Part shown: one piece after another, positions 27,101 through 37,598 of the stretch
Layout of the letters: each line of letters starts with the position of its first letter
Numbering within the stretch: the first letter of the stretch is position 1
Origin: an uncultured Elusimicrobiales bacterium
Lineage (GTDB): Bacteria > Elusimicrobiota > Elusimicrobia > Elusimicrobiales > Elusimicrobiaceae
Assembly: GCA_944325225.1 (NCBI GenBank)
Contig: CALUZQ010000002.1
Span: 43,178-107,177 of the forward strand
Reading direction: 5' to 3'
DNA length: 64,000 nucleotides
Notes under the pieces: model-generated
Databases searched by the model: none
What the model was told of the DNA's origin: nothing
Seen by the model: the letters and a program-made list of their open reading frames with translations, nothing else
Position numbers and translations under genes: made by a program

Positions 27101-29155
27101 ACGGTTACCACCCTTACGGGTACCGCGAACCCCTATACCCGCGATACCATTACGGTAGCGGAAAACCCCAACTATGTAGCGGGTTCTGTGGTTCCTGGCG
27201 AAGAACAATATACCGTCAGCTTAAAGCGCGAAGAAGTGAACGCCAATACGGATACCACCGCCGTTTGGCCGCCCCGTATCTGCGACAAAACGACCGATGC
27301 CGCCATCTTTACCAACGGTTATGTGGACCCGGCTAAAGTAACCTCGGCCCATGCGTGTATCTATGTAAACGACACCTCGTTTACGAATTATCCGGCTACG
27401 GCCGCGGCTGCCGCTGCCGATGTGTTGGATGTGCGTTTGCAGCCGATTAAAACTTTTGACCGCTCCGCTACCAAAGTGGGCGACGGTATGCTGATTACCG
27501 AAGAATGGGACGCGCTGTACTTCTATAACCCGACTCCTTCTACGGAACGCCATACGGCGCAGGAAATTGCCCAGTGCACCGGTGCGACGGACCTCAAACA
27601 GTGCCCGTATGAAATGTTGCCGGATGGGCAATATCCGTTCTTCATCTCGGCCCGCTCGGACGAACCGTTTAACCGCTATTATGCCAACGGCGGCGAACCG
27701 ATTGCCGGCAGCAATCCGGCGGCCAACTACTTGCCCAGCGCTCCGTTCAAAACGGCGGCGGAAGTGGTGCAGGAAGATTATCTGTATGCGACGGAAAAAC
27801 CGGTCGGCAAAATCAATGTAACGCGCGGCCCCGTGTACTTCCTGGACGGCTCGGTGATCGTGTATCCGAACTCGCCGCAGCTGTTTAATGCTTCTACGGG
27901 CCCGGTATTCATTCCGCCGTATGAAATTAATTTTGCGGTATCCCGTGCCTCTACGGTAGAAGTAGCCATTGTGGCCTTAAAGCCCAATATGTGCTACGGC
28001 ACCGCGGGTACGCTTACCCAACGCAACGCCGCGGCGGGTGAGGTCTGCAAGTACCTCTCCACGATGACGATTGTCAACACCAGCAATTTTGATCCGAATG
28101 TAACCCGCAAGATTTACTGGGACGGTACGGATAATAATGGTATTTATGTCAAACCCGGCATTTATGAAATCCGCTTAATTGCCAAGAACTATCCGGATCC
28201 GGGCTTGTATCAGGAAACCGTCAAGAGCATTACGGTAAATGCCGACCTTTTAAAAGTGTTTGACTTGCTGGAAGCTGACGGATATTCGCTGGCGCAGCGC
28301 AATACGGATATGAAAATCGGATACCAAATTTCTGTACCGATGAAAGTGGCTATCCAGATTTTTAAACCCGGTACAACAATTTACGATTACCAAAAAGGTA
28401 CTCTGCGTAACCCGACCACCGGTACGGAGGTTCAGGATATCCGCGAAGTATTGGTAAGAGCCATTGTGGGTATCCGCCCGGCCACGACCTTGATTGAAGA
28501 GGTGTGGGACGGCCGCGACTATGCCCAGCAGGAAGTGCCGGACGGGACTTATCCCTTCCGCTTCGTAACGGCGCTCAATTCCGCCGATATTGACAGCGTA
28601 ACTGGCGAAATTTTGGGCGGCGATGATGCCAGCACCAACAGTGCCTTGTGGAGCATTGACAAGGTGGCCGATACCTATGAATACCAAAACCTGCATAAGG
28701 CCACGGTAGCCATCGGGGATGGACGCTTCGTCTGCGAAGATTGGGAAAAGACGGTATTCTTCTATCCGAACCCGCTACGCGATGCTTCCAAAGGTACGCT
28801 GGAAATTACCAAGATGCCCGTGCCCGGTACGGTATCTATCAAGTTCTTCAACTTGGCGGGCGACTTGGTGCGCGACAGCAATTATACCTGTGTGGACGCC
28901 AATAACTACCAGGTAACTATGGGCAGCAGCTTGCAGTTTAACCCGGATAATACGCCGGCAGGTTCTACCCAGATGGACGCGGACGATTTGGCGGCTTTCC
29001 CCAATATCCGCAATGCGGCCCTGCGCTGCCGCTGGGACCGTACGAATCAGCACGGTAAAAAGGTAGCCCGCGGCGTCTATTTCGGGCTGGTGGACTTTAG
29101 AGCTCAGAATGGCCGCGAACACTGCCAGAAAGTAGTCAAGATTTTGGTGCCGTAA
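24158..29155 (+). CDS. Giant secreted protein with FlgD-type Ig modules and a type IX-like C-terminal domain
   Basis: About 1,665 residues. A signal peptide with basic start (MKKINSLLRVF...) ends near LFAQ. At least five modules carry the FlgD-Ig turn motif W-D-G-x-[DS]-x-x-G-x-x-[VL]-x-x-G-x-Y (near residues 532, 847, 1320, 1449, 1625), between beta-rich stretches with paired cysteines. The last 100 residues begin FFYPNPLRDAS, continue VSIKFFNLAGDLVRD and WDRTNQHGKKVARGVYF, and end in a short strand: this is the layout of FlgD-like and type IX secretion sorting domains. ATG 24158 is chosen (AAGGG 13 bases upstream); 24146 is too close to that site and 24173 is also possible. The next gene is a PorV-like barrel, the usual partner. 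It is probably surface-displayed; its ligand is unknown. Confidence 0.8.
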   Translation: MDTSTMKKINSLLRVFLGKAACCAVLTALFAAASVPLFAQTAEVRYAGVFYKDNPVSNEEMYCDYSSDVYGKSGTTSNDDITSDIAANYTAGQSYGDGSLNLIYLGTQVVKKNFPSYNPGLANYSLRSTNREYAIGSMLYTYSKKTQSEYEPGEGDDPGSYVWYDYYTFYQFVVSGYNVSSGFSIDVSPSTSGDPNEDNRSFIFGIQPGSSATTNDPWVSSALIEYDQPYPSVTPTTSNQYPNHCLGLCMNVYCTNKPMAQSTYSIAFPLQQVKFDVVKYYNGKNIENAEETPAVRTIDLYPDVEKARCGSYRCPGGKKDGVTCSSPEYELVGNTCYRFGSNEIVPFSNCSGWVKNTAADYVVFNNDGYRSNQPIPFCAAWDGSYEISGEFGKSNGDFAFRATVATDSPGDNIITDKIEFSSTIAYPGMNQIPIQVDVTNVHTVRSTPTVVGNITAVSAQPYTFAYRLSKDSDVRIAIFDASNGNDINYGETTNDEDLQPTQLVRTLVDWQPRMGEGMKGTDKDTQIVEFDSWDGRSDNGLLLPAGNYIAAIQAKAQDEWPGVDFSRAVTRQVSLDPLKLTDIVATGLNKKSTAYASINYVPTEAAKVYWEIYTPGTTFNGADTITNMVTDSSTPTGTGPSILNNTGTLVYRAVEDRTARMNFTSKWDGLCGIEDGCTRTYAFNEKMSDGTTCATEAGCTQQFAYGSPMPDGNYVYVLWAEVPYNGKYLNAVGSGNNTPVFTAGQTCSGQGLEINGQCFTGVKTQNYSVGQIAIERGLVDITIQPVSYSTVGSSPTAYGLDPFIFKYSIVRDSTVMARVENSAGVPVKHLTPEEGITQVAQQMNTLSWDGRDDQGRMVTPGTYMFTVETKDAMFPAVTNKASAVFPVDMYRVVDVATTDVYGDSEAKATISYMLSKAMNVQINIYNKDVVIPAYNSTTGEYNDYTVISSKAASGYTNTLATANVFEQGSTTPIALTNLSLGTVTTLTGTANPYTRDTITVAENPNYVAGSVVPGEEQYTVSLKREEVNANTDTTAVWPPRICDKTTDAAIFTNGYVDPAKVTSAHACIYVNDTSFTNYPATAAAAAADVLDVRLQPIKTFDRSATKVGDGMLITEEWDALYFYNPTPSTERHTAQEIAQCTGATDLKQCPYEMLPDGQYPFFISARSDEPFNRYYANGGEPIAGSNPAANYLPSAPFKTAAEVVQEDYLYATEKPVGKINVTRGPVYFLDGSVIVYPNSPQLFNASTGPVFIPPYEINFAVSRASTVEVAIVALKPNMCYGTAGTLTQRNAAAGEVCKYLSTMTIVNTSNFDPNVTRKIYWDGTDNNGIYVKPGIYEIRLIAKNYPDPGLYQETVKSITVNADLLKVFDLLEADGYSLAQRNTDMKIGYQISVPMKVAIQIFKPGTTIYDYQKGTLRNPTTGTEVQDIREVLVRAIVGIRPATTLIEEVWDGRDYAQQEVPDGTYPFRFVTALNSADIDSVTGEILGGDDASTNSALWSIDKVADTYEYQNLHKATVAIGDGRFVCEDWEKTVFFYPNPLRDASKGTLEITKMPVPGTVSIKFFNLAGDLVRDSNYTCVDANNYQVTMGSSLQFNPDNTPAGSTQMDADDLAAFPNIRNAALRCRWDRTNQHGKKVARGVYFGLVDFRAQNGREHCQKVVKILVP

Positions 29156-29161
29156 ACCGGA

Positions 29162-29179
29162 GGGGGGCGAAAGCCCCCC
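29162..29179 (+). other. GNRA-capped hairpin between surface protein and PorV-like gene
   Basis: A perfect 7-bp stem GGGGGGC / GCCCCCC (29162-29168 with 29173-29179) is closed by a GAAA tetraloop. No T tract follows, so it is not a standard terminator. It begins 7 bases after the stop of the giant gene. It could slow 3' decay or set the ratio of the two products, or act as an attenuator. Confidence 0.7.
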
Positions 29180-29261
29180 GAAGGTGCAGTTGTTGTATTA
29201 GGGGCCCATGGGGCTGGAACTTAACGAAAAGTCCGGAAATGTCCGGCAGAAAACAAAATTT

Positions 29262-30242
29262 ATGAATATAAGATTAAAAGTTTTAATTGCTTGTTTAACG
29301 GTCGGTCTTGTAAGCGTAAACGCGGCGGCGATTGATTCGGATGCCGGTACGAGCGCGAGTGCGTTTTTAAAGATTGACGCCGGCTCCCCCAGAGCCCAGG
29401 CCTTAGGTAATGCCTATGTGTCTATTGCCGATGGGCCGGAAGCGCTGTTTTGGAACCCGGCGGGTGCGGCTTCGGCCACGACCCGGGAACTCCAATTCGC
29501 GTATTTGGATTATTTACAAGGGTATAAAGCGCGTACGCTGGCTTATTTGCAGCCCATTGGCAAAACAATTATCGGCGTAACTGTTAATTATATGGATATG
29601 GACGGGTTTGATTTCCGCGATGATTGGGGGGCTCAAAATCCGGAAATCGGTACGCCGGTGCAGAACTTTGTAGGCGGCTTGTCCATTGCCCGCGGGTTCT
29701 TTGACCAGAAGCTCCAAATCGGCGGTACAGTTAAGTATATTACCGAAAAATTATACGACGGGGAAGGATATAACCATTATAACAATGTAGGGTTTGATGT
29801 CGGCGCCAAGCTGCGGCTGGTCAACTGGCTGGGGTTAGGCGGTGCGTTGGTCAACATCGGCGATAAAGAAGAAATGCCGCGCGGCCTGCGTTTAGGGGCG
29901 GATTTGAATACGCGCTACTTTACCATCTCCGGCGAATATATGAAATACCGCGACGATAAGGCCCGCTACGGCGTAGGGTTGGAAATCCATATCCCCGAAG
30001 ATATGCTGCAAATCGCCCGGTTTGATCTGCGCGTCGGCTACTATACCCGCGAGGATACCGGTATCAATACCGAAGATTCGTGGGTGGACAAAGTAGGATT
30101 GGCGGAAACCTCTAAAGTCTCGTTCGGGTTTGGTATTTACAGTTCGGAATTGTTTGGCTACGGGGCGTCCATTGACTATGCCGTTACGCCGTTTGGCGCG
30201 CTGGGCACCTCGCAGCAGATTGCGTTAGCGATTGAATTTTAA
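29262..30242 (+). CDS. PorV/PorQ-like outer-membrane beta-barrel protein
   Basis: A 326-residue barrel of the PorV/PorQ (UPF0164, FadL-fold) family. After the signal peptide (MNIRLKVLIACLTVGLVSVNAAA) comes the family start ASAFLKIDAGSPRAQALGNAYVSIADGPEALFWNPAGAA, nearly diagnostic. Alternating strands then continue to a C-terminal strand ending in Phe (ALAIEF), as needed for insertion by the Bam machinery. PorV binds type IX cargo C-terminal domains; the preceding gene encodes such a cargo-like protein. ATG 29262 gives a clean signal peptide but lacks a ribosome site; ATG 29208 has AGGGG before it and would add 18 residues. No PorU/T/K/L/M/N genes are in the window. Confidence 0.85.
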   Translation: MNIRLKVLIACLTVGLVSVNAAAIDSDAGTSASAFLKIDAGSPRAQALGNAYVSIADGPEALFWNPAGAASATTRELQFAYLDYLQGYKARTLAYLQPIGKTIIGVTVNYMDMDGFDFRDDWGAQNPEIGTPVQNFVGGLSIARGFFDQKLQIGGTVKYITEKLYDGEGYNHYNNVGFDVGAKLRLVNWLGLGGALVNIGDKEEMPRGLRLGADLNTRYFTISGEYMKYRDDKARYGVGLEIHIPEDMLQIARFDLRVGYYTREDTGINTEDSWVDKVGLAETSKVSFGFGIYSSELFGYGASIDYAVTPFGALGTSQQIALAIEF

Positions 30243-30245
30243 GGT

Positions 30246-30434
30246 ATGATAACAGGAGCGTTTAAAAAGAAAATCTGGAACAAACGAGGGCAGACCGCGG
30301 TAGAATATATCATAACGGCGGCGGGTCTTTTTACGGCGATTATTTCTTTTTATGTGCTCTATTCGTATTTGGTGCCGCAGCAGTTTGAAGAAGGGGCCCA
30401 GATTATTTTGAAGGAATACGACGCAAGCAGATAG
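30246..30434 (+). CDS. Flp-type small pilin (62 residues)
   Basis: A tiny prepilin with the Flp/Tad cleavage motif KRG-QTAVEY at residues 13-21: cleavage after Gly15 would leave a 47-residue product with Glu at +5 and Tyr at +6, followed by a hydrophobic helix (IITAAGLFTAIISFYVLYSYL). It lies 3 bases after the PorV-like gene and 27 bases before the next pilin, and opens the Tad locus. Its C-terminal tail is charged and longer than in classical Flp, so it may be a minor pilin rather than the main subunit. Confidence 0.8.
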   Translation: MITGAFKKKIWNKRGQTAVEYIITAAGLFTAIISFYVLYSYLVPQQFEEGAQIILKEYDASR

Positions 30435-30461
30435 TTTTAAAAAAATCAGGAGGATTCTCAT

Positions 30462-30683
30462 ATGAAGTTTATCGTTGCTTTACAAACCAGAATGGACGCC
30501 TTGAAAGCGCAAGCTTTGGGCTGCCTGAAGAAAAAAGAAGGCCAGAACACGATTGAATATGTGTTGATGCTCGTAGTAGTCGTGGGCGTGGCCGGGTTGG
30601 CCGGCGTGTTGATTAAGAAGTTTATGCCGGATTTGTTTGAACAAGTCAAAGGCAAAATCACCGGCAGCATGAACGAAATGTAA
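30462..30683 (+). CDS. flp: Flp-type pilin, candidate major subunit (73 residues)
   Basis: The leader is 27 residues, basic at its end (CLKKKEG), and the cleavage motif EG-QNTIEYVLML is exact: Glu at +5 and Tyr at +6. The mature protein would be only 46 residues, nearly all one hydrophobic helix plus a short amphipathic end. This is the normal build of Flp pilins that polymerise into Tad pili. The best ribosome site in the locus (AGGAGG, 7-8 bases before the ATG) suggests high expression, as expected for the major subunit. A second close relative of 58 residues is encoded at 45287. Confidence 0.88.
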   Translation: MKFIVALQTRMDALKAQALGCLKKKEGQNTIEYVLMLVVVVGVAGLAGVLIKKFMPDLFEQVKGKITGSMNEM

Positions 30684-30694
30684 TTTGAGGCCGT

Positions 30695-31183
30695 ATGAGC
30701 AAAATTCGTAGGAAGTGTGGCGGGCAGGTAACGGCAGAGCTAATGCTGATTTTGCCGGTATTTATGTTGATGGTGTTCTTTGTACTGGAATACGGCAACA
30801 TTGCCTATCACTCCATTATTGCCAATCATGCTTCCTATGAATTTGCCCGTATCGGCTCGTTGGTGGGGGTTAAAAAGCCCAGCGGCCGGCCGGATAGGAC
30901 GGTTATCACGCAGAAAATAAACCAGGCCAAACAAAAGGTTTTTGGCTCAAAAGCGGGCAGTATCGGCGTAAGTGTAAAGGTAGAAACCACCGGCACTGAC
31001 CCTATGTATAAAAGACACCGCCACGAGGATGTGGTTGTAACGGTAACTTATCCCGTGCGGTTGATGTTTCCGGGGACCAGTTATGTGCTGGCCAGCGAAC
31101 CGCGGCGCGAAGGGGTGCGCCGGATTAAAGCAACGGCCCGTATGCCCGTTGAAAAGGCCTATCTGAGTTCGGATAGCCAATAG
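30695..31183 (+). CDS. tadE: TadE-like pseudopilin (first copy)
   Basis: A 162-residue TadE-family pseudopilin. The N-terminus has the prepilin motif CGG-QVTAELMLILPVFMLM with Glu at +5 after Gly10, then a long hydrophobic helix and a periplasmic domain of mixed strands. TadE/TadF proteins are processed by the prepilin peptidase and are needed to assemble the Flp pilus. It is 11 bases after the flp gene. A second TadE-like gene is at 46578. Confidence 0.85.
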   Translation: MSKIRRKCGGQVTAELMLILPVFMLMVFFVLEYGNIAYHSIIANHASYEFARIGSLVGVKKPSGRPDRTVITQKINQAKQKVFGSKAGSIGVSVKVETTGTDPMYKRHRHEDVVVTVTYPVRLMFPGTSYVLASEPRREGVRRIKATARMPVEKAYLSSDSQ

Positions 31184-31222
31184 ATTTGTGATTAATTTAA
31201 AAGCTGTTGTTAAGGAGACAAA

Positions 31223-31975
31223 ATGAAAAAAGGAATCATGCTTCCGTTGGTGGTGGCGATCATCGCAACCTTGGTTTATGCGATGATTGTTAACAACGCA
31301 AAAAATAAGCTTAACGCGTCTAAGAACATCAAACAGGTGTTCGTGCCTATTCGCGATATTAAAGAACGCGAAGTAATCAAACGCGATTTTATTAAAACGG
31401 TGCCCGTACCGGCTGCGTACCTGCAGAAAGATGCGTTTACTTATACGACCGATGCGGATTTTAAAGCCATTGAAAACGCCGTAGCGCGTATTCAGATTCC
31501 CAAAGGAAACCAGATTTCTAAGTATGCCATCACCTCGTTGTCTCCCGAGGCGGGCTTGTCCAGCAAAATCCCGGTGCAAATGAGAGGATTTATTATCAAT
31601 GTGCCGATATCCACGGCCAGCATGATTAAGCCCGACGATAACATTGATGTCTTGCTGACTTTTGAAGCGGTTATGAAGAGCGGTACCCACCAGAAAGTAA
31701 CGGTAACACTGTTGCAGAATGTAAAAGTATTAGGCGTTGGTTCGGACTTAGGCCAGGGCTTGGATGCCAAAGCCAGCAATGCGATGAAAAACAAAGAAGA
31801 AGATGCAGCCGCCTATTCGGACAGCTCGGCGCTGTCGCTGGCGCTTTCCCCGCGTGATGCGCAGTATTTGGCGTTGGCGCAGTCGGAAGGGGATATTTCC
31901 GTCATCTTGCGTTCGCACGGCGATGTAACCAACTATTTGATGGAAATTGCGACTTTTGAAAAATTATTCCAGTAA
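31223..31975 (+). CDS. cpaB: CpaB/RcpC-like Flp pilus assembly protein
   Basis: A 250-residue inner-membrane-anchored periplasmic protein. One N-terminal helix (LPLVVAIIATLVYAMIV) precedes a SAF domain (VFVPIRDIKEREVIKRDFIKTVPVP, IPKGNQISKYAI) and a second beta domain (RGFIINVPISTASMIKPDDNIDVLL, VTLLQNVKVLGVG). CpaB/RcpC proteins stabilise or modify the secretin and may touch peptidoglycan. AAGGAGA precedes the ATG. It lies directly before the secretin gene, the usual order. Length is typical to slightly short. Confidence 0.88.
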   Translation: MKKGIMLPLVVAIIATLVYAMIVNNAKNKLNASKNIKQVFVPIRDIKEREVIKRDFIKTVPVPAAYLQKDAFTYTTDADFKAIENAVARIQIPKGNQISKYAITSLSPEAGLSSKIPVQMRGFIINVPISTASMIKPDDNIDVLLTFEAVMKSGTHQKVTVTLLQNVKVLGVGSDLGQGLDAKASNAMKNKEEDAAAYSDSSALSLALSPRDAQYLALAQSEGDISVILRSHGDVTNYLMEIATFEKLFQ

Positions 31976-31987
31976 CACAGGACCAAT

Positions 31988-32734
31988 ATGACGAATAAAA
32001 AGTTTATAACTAAAATAGCTCTTGCGGTATTGCTTGTCAGCGTGCTGCTGCCTGCCTGCGCCCATGCTAAGAAAACGCGTTTGGTGGCGGTCAGCGCCGA
32101 TGTGGTGGAAATCAGCGGAACGATGCAAAGCGTCAAAGGGTTTTCTTGGAACCAGCTTTTTGATTTTGAAGAAGCCACGATTCCCGGTATTTTGTCCTTG
32201 GGCGAATTCGAACGCAAAACAGCGGTTACTACGCGCCTTCGCTTGATGGAAACAGAAGGGCGTGCCCAAGTGCTTTCCAACCCCAAAATTGTAACTTCCT
32301 CCGGTAACAGCGCCAAAATTACCGTGGGCGGTAAAGTGCCGATACCGATTGTAAACAACCAGGGCGTTGGTTCGCAGCTGGAAGAATACGGTATTTTGCT
32401 CAATGTGCTGCCTACGATTATTCCGGAACGCAACAACATTATTGACTTGCAGGTGCAGCTGTCCGTTTCTACGGTGGACTATTCCAGAACTGTGGTAATT
32501 GGTACGGCAACGGCGCCGTCTTTCACCAACCGCGATGTAGAAACCCATGTGGAAATCAACAGCGGGGAAACACTGGTTATCGGCGGCTTAAAAAACAGCT
32601 CCCGCAATGTGTCGGAGGACCGCGTGCCTTTCCTGGGGCGCATTCCGCTTATTGGGCTGTTATTTAAAAACAAAGATGTAACGGAAGAGCAGCGCTCCTT
32701 GTTCCTGTTTATTACGGTTGAAATTGTGGAATAA
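31988..32734 (+). CDS. cpaC: Minimal CpaC/RcpA-type secretin
   Basis: A 248-residue outer-membrane secretin. Signal peptide to about residue 28 (ACAHA), then almost only the secretin core: RLRLMETEGRAQVLSNPKIVTSSGNSAKITVGGKVPIP, an EEYGILLNVLPTI strand, and GETLVIGGLKNSSRNV with the final VPFLGRIPLIGLLF motif. Usual Tad secretins have 400-500 residues with N0/N1 or BON domains; those periplasmic ring domains are missing here. CpaB or another neighbour may replace them. It should form the outer-membrane gate for the pilus. Confidence 0.87.
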   Translation: MTNKKFITKIALAVLLVSVLLPACAHAKKTRLVAVSADVVEISGTMQSVKGFSWNQLFDFEEATIPGILSLGEFERKTAVTTRLRLMETEGRAQVLSNPKIVTSSGNSAKITVGGKVPIPIVNNQGVGSQLEEYGILLNVLPTIIPERNNIIDLQVQLSVSTVDYSRTVVIGTATAPSFTNRDVETHVEINSGETLVIGGLKNSSRNVSEDRVPFLGRIPLIGLLFKNKDVTEEQRSLFLFITVEIVE

Positions 32735-32739
32735 TTTTT

Positions 32740-35052
<2,313 letters not shown>

Positions 35053-35072
35053 GCATGGGGAAACAAAAACAT

Positions 35073-36695
35073 ATGATGAAAAAGGTTTGCATTTTTCTGG
35101 CAGGGATTTTGTGTGTGGCGGCGGGCTTTCCGGCCTCGCTGCAGGCCCGTGCGCTGGGAAAGCAGGATTTATCCCGTATTCAGTGCGCCCAGGAAAAAAT
35201 GCGTATTTTAGCGGAATTTTTTGATGTAAACTTGCCGGCGGAGAAAAAAGTCTATACTTTGCCCAATGTATGCGGTGCTTCGGCCGGGCGTACCGTTAAA
35301 ATGCCGCAGTGGTTTGCCGAAGAATTGGACCGCATGGACAAAAACAAAGTGGTCTATGTGCCGGGAGAGGGCACTTACAGCGAAGTGGATTTGTGGCGGC
35401 AGGCGTTTTCCAATGTATATTTATTTTTGGGGCGTGCGGCGGAGTCCTTGGATCCCAACCGCCCGATTGTGCTGGAGCAGCTATCCCGCGGATTTGTGGG
35501 AAACCGCCTGAACTTGATGGCGACGCTTGACCGGTTGAATAAAGACTTGCTCCGCGGCCAGCAACTCTTGATTATGAAAGACAGCATGGACGGCCGGGCG
35601 CGCTCCATGTTATCCACTTTTGAATTAATTAATAATGAATTTTTCAGCACGATAGAATCTTTTTCCAGCCCCATTTCCGAGCGGGAAAATAAATACCGCC
35701 AGTCCGTTATGGCGGTGGTGGTGCTTTCCAACCATTTATTTTCCCAATTCATCGGCACGGCGATTCCCACCTATCCGCCGGATCCGAAAATTTACCGCAC
35801 CACCCGGGCCGACCGGCTGGTTAACTTGATACTTATTGTATTGGGCTCCTCGTTAGCTGGGCTGGCGGTGTATTTGCTGTTGGAAAACAAGCGGGAAGAT
35901 ATCCTGCGCATGACGGAAGAATACAAGCAGAAAAGCTTGGTGTGGGCGGAAGATTTCAACCGTCAGTTCGTTACGATTGATATTAAATACATTGTGTTTG
36001 GAACCGTTGGTTTGTTTGCTTTGTTCGGGTTATTCTTAGGCATAATGACCGGCGGCTTTTTGGGCGTGTTCGTATTCCTGTTGGTGGTTTTTATGGGGGG
36101 CGTAATCAGTATTCGTATGCCTACGGCCGTGTTGGACGCTTTAAAGAAAAGCCGCGGCAAACGCATCAATAAACAGCTGATGGATTCGCTGATTTTGCTT
36201 TCCAACTCGCTTCGTTCGGGTATGGATATTGTGCAGGGATTTGAACTGGTATCCAAAGATATGCTGCCGCCTATTGCGGACGAATTCGGGCTGGTTGTAA
36301 AAAATTACCAGTTGGGAACGCCTTTTGAAAAAGCGCTGGACGGGCTGTCCGACCGGGTGGAAAGCCGTATGCTGTCGTATATCATCAAAGCCATTATCAT
36401 TCAGCGGCAGGTTGGCGGTAACTTGACCGTCATTTTTGCGCGTTTGGTGGAGAACATTCGCGAAGAAAGTAAACTGGAAGAAAAGCTGCAAGCCATGACG
36501 GCCCAGCAAAAAATCCAGTCCATCGTGGTCAGTATTATGCCGTTTGTAATGATGTTGGTAATGTTTATTTTCAACCCGACGCAGATGATTTCGTTCTACA
36601 CCAGTCCGGTGGGGATATTTGTGTTTTTGTTCTGTATCATCTGGATTGGAATCGGTATGAAAGTGCTTAAAAAGATGGGAGAAGTACGGGTATAA
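35073..36695 (+). CDS. tadB: TadB-like inner-membrane platform protein with extra periplasmic domain
   Basis: About 540 residues. The C-terminal half (from about residue 260) is a normal TadB: helices around 265-285 and 305-345, then the T2SSF domain (KRINKQLMDSLILLSNSLRSGMDIVQGFELVS, IIQRQVGGNLTVIFARLVENIR) and two last helices. The N-terminal half is not part of usual TadB (about 300-330 residues): it begins with a signal peptide (MKKVCIFLAGILCVAAGFPASLQA) and has a helical domain of about 230 residues with no recognised family. Starts at 35055, 35073 or 35076 are possible; I prefer 35073 for the signal peptide. It forms the platform with TadC. Confidence 0.85.
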   Translation: MMKKVCIFLAGILCVAAGFPASLQARALGKQDLSRIQCAQEKMRILAEFFDVNLPAEKKVYTLPNVCGASAGRTVKMPQWFAEELDRMDKNKVVYVPGEGTYSEVDLWRQAFSNVYLFLGRAAESLDPNRPIVLEQLSRGFVGNRLNLMATLDRLNKDLLRGQQLLIMKDSMDGRARSMLSTFELINNEFFSTIESFSSPISERENKYRQSVMAVVVLSNHLFSQFIGTAIPTYPPDPKIYRTTRADRLVNLILIVLGSSLAGLAVYLLLENKREDILRMTEEYKQKSLVWAEDFNRQFVTIDIKYIVFGTVGLFALFGLFLGIMTGGFLGVFVFLLVVFMGGVISIRMPTAVLDALKKSRGKRINKQLMDSLILLSNSLRSGMDIVQGFELVSKDMLPPIADEFGLVVKNYQLGTPFEKALDGLSDRVESRMLSYIIKAIIIQRQVGGNLTVIFARLVENIREESKLEEKLQAMTAQQKIQSIVVSIMPFVMMLVMFIFNPTQMISFYTSPVGIFVFLFCIIWIGIGMKVLKKMGEVRV

Positions 36696-36697
36696 TT

Positions 36698-37588
36698 ATG
36701 AACAGCTTGGCATTTACATTAGGGCTCAATTTACTGTTGGCGGTGGGGATGTTTGCCGTATTCCTAACCGTGCTGGGGTTGTTGGCTCCGAAACCGAAAA
36801 AAGAGGAAATTGTAGATGTGGCGGTGCGGCGTTTCAAGTCCACCTCCAGTTTTGCGCGTTTGAAACCCGAAGAAAAGCTGTTGGACCGGCTGGCGGTGTT
36901 CTGCCTGCATAATTTTCATCTGGAAAAAAGTTTGGAAGAAATGCATATGCAGCTGGGCAGCCCGGATAACCCGCAGCCCGTGGATATTTTATATACTAAG
37001 GTCATCGCGGCGCTGGCCATTCCGGCGGCGATTATGCTGTTGTTTCAGTCGCTTTGGCCGGTGATTTTGGTGCCGGTTTGTTTTATGGTGCCGGATGTAA
37101 TGATTAAGAGCAAAATCCAACAGCGGCAGGCCGAAATTTTGGGTAACTTTTCTACCACGGTGGATTTGGCGGCCTTGATTATTGAATCCGGGTTGGATTA
37201 TTTGACGGCTTTTGAAAGAATTATTAAAGTAGCCAAAGTGAAGACAATTTTGGAAGAAGAATTGGAAAAAACAATCAATGAAATCAAGCTGGGGTATTCC
37301 CGCAGGGAAGCGTTGGAGCGTTTTTCGGCGCGAACCGGCGTAGCGGAGGTGCGGTCGTTAGTGAGTTTGATTATTCAGTCGGACGAACTCGGTACCAGTT
37401 TGGTGGATTTGCTGCGCAACTTCTCGTCGGATTTGCGTTCGCGCCGCTTAAGCCGGGCCGAAAAACTGGCGGCACAGGCGTCAACGAAAATGCTGTTTCC
37501 GTTGTTTATGTTTATTTTCCCGACGATTTTTATTTTAATTTTAGCCCCGATGATCAGCGGTCTTGTCAGCGGCGGTATGGGATTTTAG
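36698..37588 (+). CDS. tadC: TadC-like inner-membrane platform protein
   Basis: A 296-residue T2SSF-domain protein. One N-terminal helix, a cytoplasmic part, two helices around residues 105-135, then the family core (NFSTTVDLAALIIESGLDYLTAFERI, LGYSRREALERFSARTGVAEVRSLVSLIIQSDELGTSL) and a final helix pair (MLFPLFMFIFPTIFILILAPMISGL). Order, size and motifs are those of TadC, partner of TadB. The start is 2 bases after tadB. Its job is to pass pilin subunits from the membrane to the growing fibre under the TadA motor. Confidence 0.9.
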   Translation: MNSLAFTLGLNLLLAVGMFAVFLTVLGLLAPKPKKEEIVDVAVRRFKSTSSFARLKPEEKLLDRLAVFCLHNFHLEKSLEEMHMQLGSPDNPQPVDILYTKVIAALAIPAAIMLLFQSLWPVILVPVCFMVPDVMIKSKIQQRQAEILGNFSTTVDLAALIIESGLDYLTAFERIIKVAKVKTILEEELEKTINEIKLGYSRREALERFSARTGVAEVRSLVSLIIQSDELGTSLVDLLRNFSSDLRSRRLSRAEKLAAQASTKMLFPLFMFIFPTIFILILAPMISGLVSGGMGF

Positions 37589-37598
37589 AGGATAAACT

